64,000 nucleotides of DNA from the NCBI GenBank assembly GCA_023014485.1, contig JAJOZX010002355.1, positions 580,501-644,500 on the forward strand, given 5' to 3'. Below, in pieces: positions 1 to 11,384 of this stretch (position 1 is the stretch's first letter; every line of letters begins with the position of its first letter). Below the pieces are notes generated by a model, which worked only from the letters and a program-made list of their open reading frames with translations, made no database searches and had not been told where the DNA came from. A program made the translations under genes and the position numbers. The stretch is from Bathynomus jamesi (Eukaryota; Arthropoda; Malacostraca; Isopoda; Cirolanidae).

Positions 1-469
1 TGTAAGAATGGTAGACATCTTCGATTTTCAAAATAAAGTAGCAATAATATCAACATTGTATAATCTCAATCTTTTAGAATACGAAAAAACTAAAATGGTC
101 GATGAAATATTTGATACATTTTACTTACCAAAATTTACGACAACGACGACGATAACGTAGAACTTAACATACCTTGGCCGGCGCTCGGAAAATTTCTTGC
201 CTTTATTATCAGTAATGTTATATAGTCCAACTTAGTGTATCTTTAGTTAATACAAGTAATGCAAGTTTCAGTCACAACAATAAGCAAGTATGTAACTGCT
301 TTCGAATAACAGCCACTGCAGGGAAAATTACATGCCAGTAATTTCTACTATCCGCCGAATATCCGTTATCTGAGGCACTAAGTATCATCTACTGACTCTA
401 TGTTACCGAGTGCATATGCTAAACTTATCTGGAAATATTTGTTTGTCTTGAGAAAAAACAATTTCTTAC
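1..469. other. Intron sequence downstream of the Argonaute PIWI exon
   Basis: No further exon or mobile element is recognisable. On the minus strand this stretch follows the splice donor of the exon at 470-657, so it is read as the start of the next intron. The next PIWI exon is not in the window. Confidence 0.4.
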
Positions 470-657
470 ATGGTGATTTCAGTAAGGTCTTTAATGATCT
501 CGAGTCTGCAATCTTGCGGTCGAGTCTCCACTGCATAAAGAGTAGCAGACGGATTATAAGAGCCAACCACAGCAGCAAACGATGGAGAGCTGTTGTCCCT
601 CCTACTGCCCGGATGAGTTACATCAGCCCCCATGATCATGAAGGGTACGGTAAAGTT
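470..657 (-). CDS. AGO: Argonaute exon: start of PIWI slicer domain
   Basis: The exon encodes about 62 residues of the PIWI (RNase H-like slicer) domain of an Argonaute protein. It contains GADVTHP, whose Asp is the first catalytic residue, then SPSFAAVVGS, and CRLEIIKDL, whose Glu matches the second member of the DEDH tetrad. Both are intact. On the minus strand the acceptor is a pyrimidine-rich tract ending in CAG just before AAC, and the donor is AT|GTAAG. The exon starts in phase 0, as required by the phase-0 end of the exon at 24,066-24,232. Motif spacing resembles arthropod Ago2 (siRNA class), which cleaves target RNA in antiviral and transposon RNAi; the subclass is inferred. Remaining PIWI exons lie outside the window. 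No stop codon or frameshift is seen. Confidence 0.9.
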
Positions 658-1352
658 CTGCAAAGGATTAAATCATTTCATTCGGAATAAAATAAAATCC
701 AAACAAGATTCTGAATACCTTTATGGTCTCAATCTATTAAGAGCGTTAATAACGAATGTTCTAAGGTTAATCTCTAAATGGCTACTGTTGTGTGTAAAGA
801 TAAATTTCACCGACTACAGCACAAAACACTAGAACACAAAATAAACTTCTTTGGTACAATACTCCATAAATATTTATTAAACAAACGTATTTCTTGTATA
901 TCTATAAAAAATTTAAAAAAGTACAAATTTTTAATTTTTCGCCATTTTACACTAGCCAACTCTTGTTCTTCGAGAGAAAATTCGATCTCAGTTTGTTTGC
1001 AACACTTATGATTCATTTAGAAAGTGGGAGTGATCATTTACTCCCCCAACAAATGCTTCATTTTTAAAAAGTAAAAACTTTTTGACAAGTATTATTTTCA
1101 TGTAATATTATACGCAAACATTTCGTGTAAAATGTCAAGACCTTCCACTTCAATAAATGGTGAAACGCACAGTAATGCAGTTACCGGTACGTCTTCGTCT
1201 TCTAAACTTCCAATAAAGCAATGAAAATTTAAACAAATTAAAGCAAATACGACTCCATCCTTACAAAAATGACAATAAATATCTACAATACTTTATTACC
1301 AGGCTCTTATTTATGAGGGAAACATTAGCAAAGCAGAGAATGAAACCCTCAA

Positions 1353-1409
1353 AATCGACTAGACACTTAAAGACTGTACAATGTACAGTCTTTAAGTGTC
1401 TAGTCGATT
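1353..1409. repeat. Perfect 28-bp inverted repeat with one-base loop
   Basis: Arms 1,353-1,380 and 1,382-1,409 are exact reverse complements separated by one A. The core reads GACTGTACAATGTACAGTC. It is too short for a transposon and has no flanking duplication that I can see. It could be a fold-back relic or a cruciform-forming palindrome. Confidence 0.9.
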
Positions 1410-1799
1410 CTTCCATCAAACACAAACCTATTAAATACTTCAAGCGTTTGAAAGACCAATTTAAAAAACAAACAAGAAATGTTTAAAGTACTGTATATAC
1501 TCTTTTAAGATGTGCTTTGAGGCAGCTTCACTCGTTTCCTACCGAAATGCTAATACAAATAAAGTCTATACCACTGGCGAAAGCTGGTTTTATCATTTAT
1601 AATCAATATTTTCTAACGAAATACTAGGTAAATCTGCAGCTAATATCAGGTCATCCCATAAGTAATGTCGTTTTTTAGATCGGAATTTGAAGGACAAAAA
1701 AAAACTTCAACTGAAACTTTTTAATCTAGCATATATTTTCCATCGGAATCAATGACACTGCCAACGTCCAACAAGCTTTTCAATGCTATTTTATAAAAT

Positions 1800-3011
1800 T
1801 CAGGCGGTTTTGAGGCAAAAAACGTACAAAGACTGGTGTGCAAGGTCATCTAAAGAAGTATACTGTTTCTCGTCAAGATAGTTTTGCAGACTCCTGAAGA
1901 GATGATAATCTGAAGGCGCAAGGTCTGGAGAATATGGAGGATGTGGAAGTTTTTCCCACCCAAGCTCCTCAATTTTTGCAGAAGTGATCCGAGCGGTATG
2001 AGGACGTGCGTTGTCGTGGTGGAACACGATTCCTTTCCGATTAACCAAAGAAGGTCTCTCTTATGAGAATAAAAACCCACTCTAATAGACAGAGTTTATT
2101 TCCACGACAGTTTCGACGCCCACTGGCATCCTCCTCGGGTGGATACAGAAACACAAATGAAACAAGACAAGAGGGAAAAACAGTTCAGGGATCGACCGTT
2201 AAGAAATTCGCACCTAGGTTGGATTCCATTCTCTCGTGGAAATAAACTCTGTCTATTAGAGTGGGTTTTTATTCTCATATTTTGACCTTCACGTAAAAAA
2301 GTGAAGTTTTTTGCAAGGTCTCTCTTCTTTTAGTGCAGTGTTCAATCGATCCAGTTGTTGACAGTAGACTTGAGCGGTGATTGTTTGGTTGTGTGGTAAG
2401 GTTTCAAAGTGTATTACATCACCTTTATCCCACCAAACACTAAGCAACAACTTCCGAGGGTGAAGATTTGGTTTTGGCTGTGGTGTCGCTGGTTCTCCAG
2501 CACAAACCCACTGTCGACGGCGCTTAACATTCTGGTACAGTATCCACTTTTCACCACCAGTCACTAAACGGTGCAAAAACGGATCTTGGAGTTCACGGGA
2601 ATGAAGAGCTGTGCTAATGTTTACCCGCATCCTCAGATTATCGACCGACAATTCATGTGGCACCCATTTTCCTAGCTTAGGCACTTTCCCGAGTTGTTGC
2701 AAATGTCGATGGATGGTGGACGGGGATGAATTGAGTTTCTGGGCCAATTCTTCGACAGTTGTTGAACAGTCTTCTTCAAGTGCGGCTAACAGCAGGTCAT
2801 CATCAAACTCAGCAGGGCGTCCAGAGCGTGCTGCATCTGTCAAACAGAAGTCACCATTCCTAAACTTTTGAAACCATCTTTGACATTTCCTCACATGCAG
2901 AATATCGTTGCCATAAACTTCCTGAATGTTTCGCGTTGCTTCAGTAGCACTATTCTCTTTTTTGAACTCGTAAAGCATTATATGCCTGATATGCTCTTCT
3001 GATACCGCCAT
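1800..3011 (-). pseudogene. mariner transposase, broken by insertion and active-site loss
   Basis: A mariner transposase would cut and paste the surrounding element. The product starts MAVSEEHIRHIMLYEF and has the N-terminal helix-turn-helix region followed by a DDD catalytic core. The usual VTGDEKW reads VTGGEKW here, so the first catalytic Asp is Gly. The second Asp is in HHDNARPHTA and the third in YSPDLAPSDY, with 34 residues between them (DD34D). The frame is interrupted after KEERP by a 252-bp insertion at 2,063-2,314 and resumes at SLVNRKG. The inactive core and the interruption make it non-functional. Confidence 0.92.
2063..2314. mobile_element. MITE-like insertion with 12-bp target duplication
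   Basis: The insertion lies inside the mariner gene. Twelve bases, AAGGTCTCTCTT, occur at 2,051-2,062 and again at 2,315-2,326, and removing one copy plus the insert restores the mariner frame. Inside are inverted repeats of about 45 bp (2,063-2,107 and about 2,235-2,279) beginning ATGAGAATAAAAACCC. A 35-bp tail with a small hairpin (CTTCAC/GTGAAG) follows. The inner inverted repeat is also flanked by TA, so a TA-MITE carried by a second event is possible. Confidence 0.75.
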
Positions 3012-3339
3012 GTTTATGAGGGATTAGAAATAAAGCAAAACACACGTCTTCACTGGTCAAAGTCTGTAAAGTATGTAGCGAAACACGATAGATCTCCTTA
3101 GATATAACCTTCGGAAAATTTATGCTTAAACCGAGTAGGACTAGTTTAAACTTAATCTATCGTAAAAAACGACATTGCTTATGGGATGACCTGATAAACT
3201 GAAAAGTTTGCCTCTGTAAAATAACACAGTTGGTCGTGCAATACGGAATAAAGATAAAAACAACAGGCAGGGACATTTTTATAGACTTGAATGGGTTCTT
3301 TGAAGAAAATTAAATACAATGGGGAAATTGCTTTGGAAC

Positions 3340-5135
3340 TTCAACAAATGGTGCTGCTCTGACGACAGGAAAACACGTTGGACTTGTAAAACTGGTGAAA
3401 ACACCAGCTTCACAATCAGTTTGGATGCACAACTCCATCCAATGCAAAGACCTTGTGGGAGAAAAACTGACAAACAGTATGTTAAAAGAGGCTGTAAAAA
3501 ATTTTAATTTTGTAAAGTAGTGTGCTTTAAGATTTAAATACGCGTTGTTTTGAAGTTACACGTTTAGAGATGGGACCCGGGCACAGAACCCTCCTTCTTC
3601 ACACTGAAGTTGTCGCGAGTCAAAGTCCCGTATTGGTGGTTTGAGTTGCGACATGAAATACTGTAGCTTTAGTGAAAGAAAAAGATTTTTCCTCTCGCTT
3701 CAAAATTTGAAAAATCATTGTGGGCACAAAAATTGGCAAATCTAGCTGGCATTTTCACGCTTGTTAATGAACTAAATCTGCCAATGCAAGGAAAAGGTTT
3801 TACGATCTTAGACCTCGCAAAAAGAATCGAGGTATTAAGAAGAAACTCAAACTTTGGAAAGCAAAAATTGAAACTGAAAAAGTAGTGATGTTTCCTTCCG
3901 TTATTGAGTTCTTGGAATCGAAGAAAACTGCGCAACTTCTGAATATACATACACTCGTTTCTTTTAGAGTCCTATTTCCCCAAAGACCTTCGTCCGGGAT
4001 TATGCCGACTTGAAAATCCATTCAGTACCAAAGTTGAGACTATATCTTAAAATGAAGCTTCGGCAAGAGTTGACGTTTTTGTGATAAACGTCACTTCTTC
4101 CCAAAATACAGTTTTAAAGATGTTAAGTTATGGAACTTTACTGCCCAGGAGTTTCCACAGCTATCGATGGGAGTCACGCTTGCCGTACTCCCTCTTCCAA
4201 CGACAGTACTCGCATGAGCTACGACTCTCCACTATGATCAACATGAACAAACATGAAACAAGCTACCGGCGTGTGTCTGAAATAACTCGGCAGTGGAATT
4301 TAGTTGTGAAAACCAAACGAGCACCTCTCTCTCACTGAATAACAAAAAAAATAAATAAATAAAAAACATTCTATGGAAACGAGCACCTCTCTCTCACTGA
4401 ATAACAAAAAAATAAATAAATAAAAAGCATTCTATGGAATCAATATAGAAATTTTTTTTACATTTGAAATTAACTATTTTAACTATATATGGTGTTCGAC
4501 TAATCTTAAAATTTTGTGTGAAAAGATTTTAAACTGAATGCAGAATTATCTTACCGTATTTTGTAATTATGTAATTCTCTGTAAATAAATTATTTAACTT
4601 TACCACCTGGACTAAGGAAGTGCGTAGCAAGATTTTGTCTCGTGTTCAAAAATGGGTCACCCCTTGAAAAAGTTTGAAAACCACTGCACTGTATCACTCT
4701 CTCGCATTCACTTTCAAAATGTATTAGCCTTCATTTTGGGGAAATATGACAACACACTATATTTAACTGAATTTAAACTTTACTTTTTTTTTTGTGCTGA
4801 AGAGTCCCTTTCAACAAAAATTCGCGACCGCTTTCCCTAAACTGCAAAAACAGCTCAAGAACTATCTCTCACGTGACGACAGAAAACTTGATAAGAAATG
4901 GATACAAAATCCATTCAATGAAAGGGTGGTAGAATCTGACGAACTTGCGGGAAAACTACTGATAAACTGACTGAATTTGTCAGACACTAGTTGTCATTTT
5001 GCTCTGAGGATTTGTGTACAGTTTGGATATCACAGAAAATGAGTATCCAGAACTAGTGCCTGAAGAACTGGAAGTTTTAATTCCATTTGCAACTTCATAC
5101 TTAAGCGAACTGGGATTGGCACCAAAGTGGGTGAC
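3340..5135 (+). pseudogene. Decayed hAT-family (ZBED5-like) transposase
   Basis: Pieces of one hAT-like protein are readable in changing frames. At about 3,343-3,520 there is TNGAALTTGKHVGLVK followed by a His-containing segment, matching the DGAxxMTGK...H region of ZBED5-type hAT proteins. At about 3,700-3,800 there is FTLVNELNLPMQGKG. At about 5,030-5,130 there is ENEYPELVPEELEVLIPFATSYLSELG, split here as EYPELVPEELEVL and PFATSYLSELG, which is the hAT C-terminal dimerisation region. Many frameshifts and stops make this an old relic. No terminal repeats were found. Confidence 0.7.
4316..4439. repeat. Tandem duplication, two units of about 61 bp
   Basis: Two adjacent copies begin CGAGCACCTCTCTCTCACTG and end CATTCTATGGAA. 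They differ at a few bases. The unit falls inside the decayed hAT region. Confidence 0.85.
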
Positions 5136-5691
5136 CCGGTTTTCCCCACCTGTTTTTTTTTTTTTTTTTAACCAACTTGAAAAAACCCGTTATTTTTCCC
5201 ACTTAACTGAGTTTTTTCAAATATTGCTTTTAATCACAAATATTCAGGTTAATTTGAGCTTAACCATACATAAAACATTTAGTTATTTATAAATAATTAC
5301 CAATAAATTAAAATAATTCATGTATTCATACATTGTGCATTGGAATATTTTAATATAATGCTTTAATGGATAAAAACTTAAGAATTGAACGTATCAGTTT
5401 GCTGAAAATGAACTGGCTTTAGTGAATTAATTATAGATCCTCATCTTCTGCACTCTGTTTGGTTTTAAAAAACTATTATACATTACTAAAGATAATTTTA
5501 TTTTAATAATAAGCCATATATCTAGCTTCATTAGCACAACAAAAATAAGAAGTTTTAGTTCATTTTAAGCCATTCAATCACTCATTTTTAACAAAATAAT
5601 TGTTCTTTCATTAAGCACTTTTTAATCTTATATTTTAAGGTACTTTAAGGTAGCTACTTTACTTTTACTTTATAATAATTTGTACAATTTA
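5136..5691. other. AT-rich stretch, no gene
   Basis: Contains a long T run with flanking ACCTG...AACTTGAAAAAACCCG, which recurs in similar form at about 9,350-9,400. No gene is seen. Confidence 0.4.
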
Positions 5692-8600
5692 GGCCGGGTC
5701 GAATTTCTGGGGGCAGATCGGGCACTATGTGGGGCTTATGAATTGGGGTCCTGACCAACATACTCCAAAAGAAAGTTTATGCTCTCCCCCGTACCACTAG
5801 CATACTCCCTCCTATTTTTGGCTTCGCCCCAAAAATGAAAATAGTCTCATACATGAAAATGGAGACCATTTAGAGCATCTTCTCATAGAGATGACCCCCC
5901 CGCCCCCTAAAATTGCATAATATATCTCGTGTGCAATTTTCAGGCAATTACCTCAAAAATTTGGATTTCTCAAAATTTTCACCACGCGTATTTTCTCAAA
6001 ATATTTGCTATATCAGAAAATTGATTAAACATAAACATCGTTTATGTGTAATCAATTTACTGAGCTGTGTGTTAAATTTCAAATTCAATACCAATAAATT
6101 TCATGTTCTAATTATCATATATTTTTACAGGAATTATAAGAATTTATGCTCTTTAGATTTACTTATGATCCATGCATGATTCTATAAAAGCTGGAATTTT
6201 AATTTTTTAAAAAGGTTGAAAAAATGTTAACCAGAAACAAATCTTCGAATGCAGCTTTTGGTTTTGCCACTGAATTCCGCCGATCAATGATTCCTACAAA
6301 GGCAGACGTTGTCAGACACTATTTCTTCATTCAAAAGAGAAAAAAATCAAGTCAAGGGGATCAGCAACTGCGAACGATTGCTACAATATAGTTACCAAAG
6401 ATCTTCAAGATATTTGGGCCATGTTCTCTTTCCCTGTCATTCAAGAAAGATCTATTTCTTCTGCAGTGGAAAGATTAATCAGAATCAGCTCTTTCCTTGA
6501 ACAAGGTTCCTCTACGTCAAAGGAATGAAAATTTTGCTAAAAAACTTGCTTCATATGATGAAATGTTTGACATTTGTACTTGCAAATGTTATGATAAAGG
6601 AATAGAAAGGCCGTTTTGTCGATGCGAGGTAAAAATCCCAATGGTAGAGTGCGAGTCATTTGTAGGCCAAAAGCAAAGAATAAATCAATTAGGGCCATTT
6701 GATCGTGAAGCTGCCGCTGTCCAGAGACGATCCCTCTCAAGAGCAAGAGAAGAACGAGAGAGGCAACAAAGGTCACAAGTGGAAATGGCAGAGGCTATGG
6801 AAGTTGAACCATTTTCTTCAGTAGATGACTTTAGCGAAGATATAGAAGACAATGACAATGAGCTAGAATTCGCGCCCGATGTGGAATTGATTGAAAATGA
6901 TCAAAATAGGTATTCATACAATGAATTACCATTGGTGGCAGACCGTTACCGTGTGAGTTCGAGAGCTACAGCAGCTATTGTCAATGCTGCATTGAAAGAT
7001 ATGGGAATAATCGATCAATCTAACATGCTTGATAGGAAGAAAATAGAGAGAGAGAATTCGTGTAGGCAAGAAAAATATTTTTAGATCTAGATGTGAAAAT
7101 GTGAATATGAATGTATAGGGTTTGATGGAAGAAAGGATGATATGTTAACCAAGCACGGAAAAGAGAAAGAACATTATGTGCTGATCAAAGACCCTGGAGG
7201 TATCTATGTAGACCATCTCTGCCCTGACGCAGGAAATGCTCGGTGTATAGCTGATGAAATGATAACGTTCTTAATTGATTCAGCGAGCATCGACACTCTC
7301 AATGCTCTGCTATGCGACGGTACTGCTGTCAATACTGGTAGAATTGCTGGTACCATAAAATTGATTGAAATTTTTTTGCATAGATCAGTTCAATGGCTCG
7401 TGTCTCTTTTACACATGAATGAACTCCCCTTCAGACACATATCTGAAACCATAGACGGAAAAACATCAGGGCCAAATACCTTTAAAGGTTCAATTGGAGC
7501 CAAATTGAAATGTGATTTAACCATTTTAGACTTAGTGGCATTTTCACCAGTTCAGAGCAACGTCCAAGATATACCACCGAATGTCGTGAGAGAGTTGAGC
7601 AGTGATCAAAAGTATCTCTATGATATGTGCCTAGCAGTGCAATCTGGATGGGTATCTGAAAGTCTAGCCCGCAGGTCTCCAGGTGCCATTCATCATGCTC
7701 GCTGGATTACCCGAGCAAACCGGATTCTTCCTTTATATGTATCGACTTTGCATCCTGAACAAAATCTGAAAGAACTGGTAACCATCGTCATGAAATCGTA
7801 TGCTCCTGGATGGTTTCATATCAAATCCCATCCTGAAGCTACTGACGGAGCACGGAATTTTTTTCATTTGATTGTCTTGATGCGAGGATTGGAAGAAAAA
7901 CATCGCATTATTATGGAACCGGTGTTCCGTAATAATGCCTATTTTGCCAATCCCGAAGCTATCCTACTGTCGATGCTTACTGAAGCAGACAACATGTCAG
8001 AGAAGATGCTCTTCAGAAGATACTTCTCAGTCGGACACGTTTCAGTGGCACACGAAATTTTGAGCTTCCTAAATCTCTAAATTTCGATTCCAAAGACTAC
8101 TATGAGATGATTGACTGGAGAAAGGAAGCTATCAATCCTCCACCTTTGATAAGGAATTTCAGCAATGAAGAGCTATTGCATACAAGAACAGAACCCTTGA
8201 AAATTGCTGCCTTTTCATGCCACAGTCAAAGCGTGGAAAGTGCAGTGAACTTAGTGACAAAAGCATCAGAACAAAGGATTGGCTACGGCAATCGGCACAA
8301 ATTTATCCTCAATCAACTGGAATCAAGAAAAAGACTGCCACAGTTTGAATGGAAAAGTCAATGGGGCCAAGGCACATCCACAAGTAATTAGTGAATTGTG
8401 AAGGTAATTTTTAAATAAAATTTTCTTTTTACTTCAAAGCTGTTTTGTGTAATAAATGGTACAATAGACTAATTGTCTTCTTTTCAGACAAATATACTAG
8501 GCCTATAGGAGGTTTATGAATTGGTCTCCTAGGCAATCAGTACTCCAAACTAAAGTTTATGCCACCCTTTTCTCTATACTGATAACACTTTTTGGGGATG

Positions 8601-8895
8601 CGGCAATTTTTCAAGGATTTGAAATTTCTTGGATAATTGCCTGAAAATTGCACATGAGGTATATTATGCAATTTTAAGGGGGGTCATCTCTATAAACAAA
8701 TGCTCTAAATGATCTCCATTTTGATTTATGATACTATTTTTAATTTGGGGGCGGAGCCAAAAATAAGAGGGAGTATGCGAGTGGTACGGAGGGGAACAAA
8801 CTTTCTTTTGGAGTATGTTGGTCAGGATATCATCTCATAAACCCCACATAGTGCCCATCTAAAAAAAATCATTTTGACTAGATTTCGACCCGGCC
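5692..8895 (+). mobile_element. F2 DNA transposon copy 1 (superfamily not identified)
   Basis: The ends are inverted repeats of roughly 250-280 bp starting GGCCGGGTCGAA, with TA on both sides (5,690-5,691 and 8,896-8,897). Inner parts of the repeats also match, for example the stretch around CCTGACCAACATACTCC and GTGCAATTTTCAGGCAATTA and their reverse complements at 8,640-8,830. One coding region lies between. The 3.2-kb structure is that of a cut-and-paste transposon. Two further copies are at 52,659-61,272 and from 63,329 to the window end. Confidence 0.8.
6224..8391 (+). pseudogene. F2 transposase-like protein, frameshifted
   Basis: I do not recognise the superfamily. The reading begins MLTRNKSSNAAFGFATEF and, after frame changes near 6,340 and 6,500, continues through a Cys-rich motif (DICTCKCYDKG...FCRCEVKIP), SFVGQKQRINQLGP, and an acidic stretch. 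After another break at about 7,085-7,140 comes YVLIKDPGGIYVDHL, then LLCDGTAVNTG and LLHMNELPFRH. The last two look like the Asp and C/S-x2-H blocks of an RNase H-like transposase. The C-terminus has CHSQSVESAVNLVTKAS. A frame change near 8,020-8,060 precedes it. Copy 2 has the same protein order, so the breaks are specific to this copy. Confidence 0.75.
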
Positions 8896-8897
8896 TA

Positions 8898-9879
8898 TAA
8901 TGTACATCCCAGAATTACACCCTTGAGTATGCATACAACGTTCTTTCTCCCCAGATTCTCTATAATTTTATATATATATATATATTGTTTCTAATTTATG
9001 GTGTAATTGTAGGCTGCTTTAAAATGTACCTTAAAACATAATACAAGTTTGAACAGGTCCAACACTAACAGCCCAATGGCTGATGTCTATTCCTCCTGTT
9101 GAATATATTTAGTAAAAAACAATCATCATGCACATTATAAGCATATATAATCTTATATTGAGAAGCTATTATGATATTTTATATGGAAAAACCCAGTTTA
9201 AGTTTAATAATTTGTAAAAATAATGATTGATACACTCTCTGTTGATTATAGTAAGTGAAAATCAATCATCATTAACATTTATAGAGCATATAATTTCATT
9301 ATTATTTGCTTTTATACTATTATATGATACAATTTTGAAAAAAAAACCCCAGTTTTGCCTGTTTTTTTTTTGGTGAAAAAACTCGAAAAAACCCGGGTGG
9401 GTTGGGCTTTTTTCCAAACACAGGCATATTGAGAGACAAAGACTAACAGTTTCATATAAATATTACGCCTAACACGAAATAATTTCTTCTGTAAAACTAA
9501 CATCACGAGTTTTTCCACTTTAAAAAAATACTTTGTTTGATTTTACATATTTCTGTAATTTCAACTGGAAAAATAAACTTCAATTTCCCATGTATGCTGA
9601 TTTTTTGCTAAGCACCTGGACTCCACTTCAGCACATCCCGCAAGGATATCTGATACAGTATTTTTAACTATTCTTTTTGATAGTTAGTATTAACCAGGGC
9701 CAGGAAAGTACACCATATACAATATCCCAAGCATACCTTGATAGGCTATATTGAAGTACTTACTGACATGCTAGTAATAAATGCATGTAGTAAAATTAAT
9801 TATCCACTGATTACTGTACTTAGTATTTTACTATTAGTAAAGTACCAATTTGTTTTAGTAGTACGGGATGATTAAAGTA
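8898..9879. other. Transposon-free AT-rich stretch
   Basis: No coding sequence is recognisable. A short TA run lies near 8,970. No further repeat is assigned. Confidence 0.4.
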
Positions 9880-10030
9880 CAGGGTGTCGGAGAATCAATG
9901 ACTCAAAATAATTTAGTCATACTTTTCTTATTAATTATTAACATATATACATCACATATGGTTGTTTACATTTCCAAACTTCAAATTTAGAATGCTTCCA
10001 CATGACCACCACCATTCATCATTGAGACTA

Positions 10031-11376
10031 TGGGGCTCCAATAAACCTTAGCCCCCCCGCCCATGGCCTAAACCATTAGAGGTACAGTAAAACTAAACAT
10101 ACCTTATAAAAGAGAATTTAATCCTGCATTTAATGAGAAACAATTGAAACTTGGTGTTCCCGCCATTGGCTTCGAAGAGAGCCTGAATTCGCTTTGGGTA
10201 GCTTGCCAAAAGTGACGTGAATAGATCTTGATCGTTACGCAAATTTGCTAAAACAGTTTCAATGTGTTGCGTCATTGTATCCTTCGAAAATCGATTTGCT
10301 GCAGGTTCTTGAAACGAGAGACATTCAACCTTGTCCTTTATAACTGATCCAATGCGTTCACAGACGTTCAGGTCAGGAGAATTTCCTGGCCATTCTTCAT
10401 TTCCAAAGAAATCGATCTCATGGTTCCGCAACAACTGTTGAGTGGCTAATGCCTTAAAGCAGGGGGCCTTATCGTGCGGAAGTGTGACCTGATCGACATT
10501 CATAACATTGTTTGGGTTTCTTAGAAAAGGAATGACATGCTGGGATAGAATAATATCACGAAAATACTGTCCATCCCAACTCTGACCATTTGGCTTCAGC
10601 ACCCACATGAGCTTCTTCGCAGTGAACAAAACACACACACCAACACAGTCTGGACTTTTTAATAATTCGCGATAATGTTCATTGTCATCGATTTCATCTG
10701 GTGTTGTGGCCCACACTCGATCATTTTGGTAGTTAGGTGGACGTGTTACGTAAACAAAAAATTCATCGGAGACAGCTAAATGCATGAAATCATCCACATC
10801 CCAATTTTCAAGATAATGGGCAAACCACATTCTGTCATCGATGTTAAGTTGAGTTGAGTTTTTCTTGGCTTTGGAAGTTCATGCCAAGGCTCTAAACCTT
10901 GCCTCACCACTAACGATCTTTCCTCTCAACATTTCGATCTCTCTAGAAAGTTTAGCACAGCTGTTTTTCTGCTTACGCGTACCGCTTTCAATTATGTCCT
11001 TTGTTTCCTGAGAGTGTGGCAAATTTGGGCGCCCAGATTTGGTTGTATCCATTTCACATTCATCCAAAGTTTTATTCCAATTTCTCTTGACGAAGTCCTC
11101 ACTTCTTCGCAACCCATGAACGTGTTATAAAGGTGGCTCCAGCATCACGAGCTTCCCGAAATGTTATTACTCGTATGCGATCTATCACACGTTGCCTCTC
11201 CGAATCACCAATTAATTGAGAAGCCATTATATTATCACTTTATCAGCTAGAGTAATTTTAATACCTGCAATAAATAAAGAATTTTATATATTTTTATATT
11301 ATAATCACTAAAAACTATTTCGATATAAGTAGACATGTAGGCTGCAAATGGGGGGCTAAGGTTTTTTGGAACCCCT
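10031..11376 (-). mobile_element. Tc1-like element, DD37E type
   Basis: Imperfect inverted repeats (TGGGGCTCCAATAAACC and AGGGGTTCCAAAAAACC) each run into CTTAGCCCCCC. TA flanks both ends (10,029-10,030 and 11,377-11,378). The 1.35-kb length fits a Tc1/mariner element. It is nested in the element at 9,880-13,024. Confidence 0.85.
10093..11226 (-). pseudogene. DD37E Tc1-like transposase
   Basis: The reading starts MASQLIGDSERQRVIDRI near 11,226 and passes through the paired helix-turn-helix DNA-binding region (HSQETKDIIESG). The catalytic core is well preserved: SDEFFVYVTRPPN (first Asp), LPHDKAPCFKAL (second Asp) and NSPDLNVCERIG (Glu). There are 37 residues between the second Asp and the Glu, so it is DD37E rather than the common DD34E. 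At least two frame changes (near 11,100 and 10,850) separate the DNA-binding part from the core. The C-terminal 245 residues form one open frame (10,093-10,830). Confidence 0.85.
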
Positions 11377-11384
11377 TACATTAG

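Larger units (their letters stand above)
1647..3194 (-). mobile_element. mariner element (DD34D), inactivated
   Basis: The ends are inverted repeats beginning TCAGGTCATCCCATAAG and are flanked by a TA duplication (1,645-1,646 and 3,195-3,196). The element is about 1.55 kb, of which about 264 bp is a later insertion, leaving the usual 1.3-kb mariner size. It encodes a mariner transposase on the minus strand and lies in an Argonaute intron. Confidence 0.92.
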
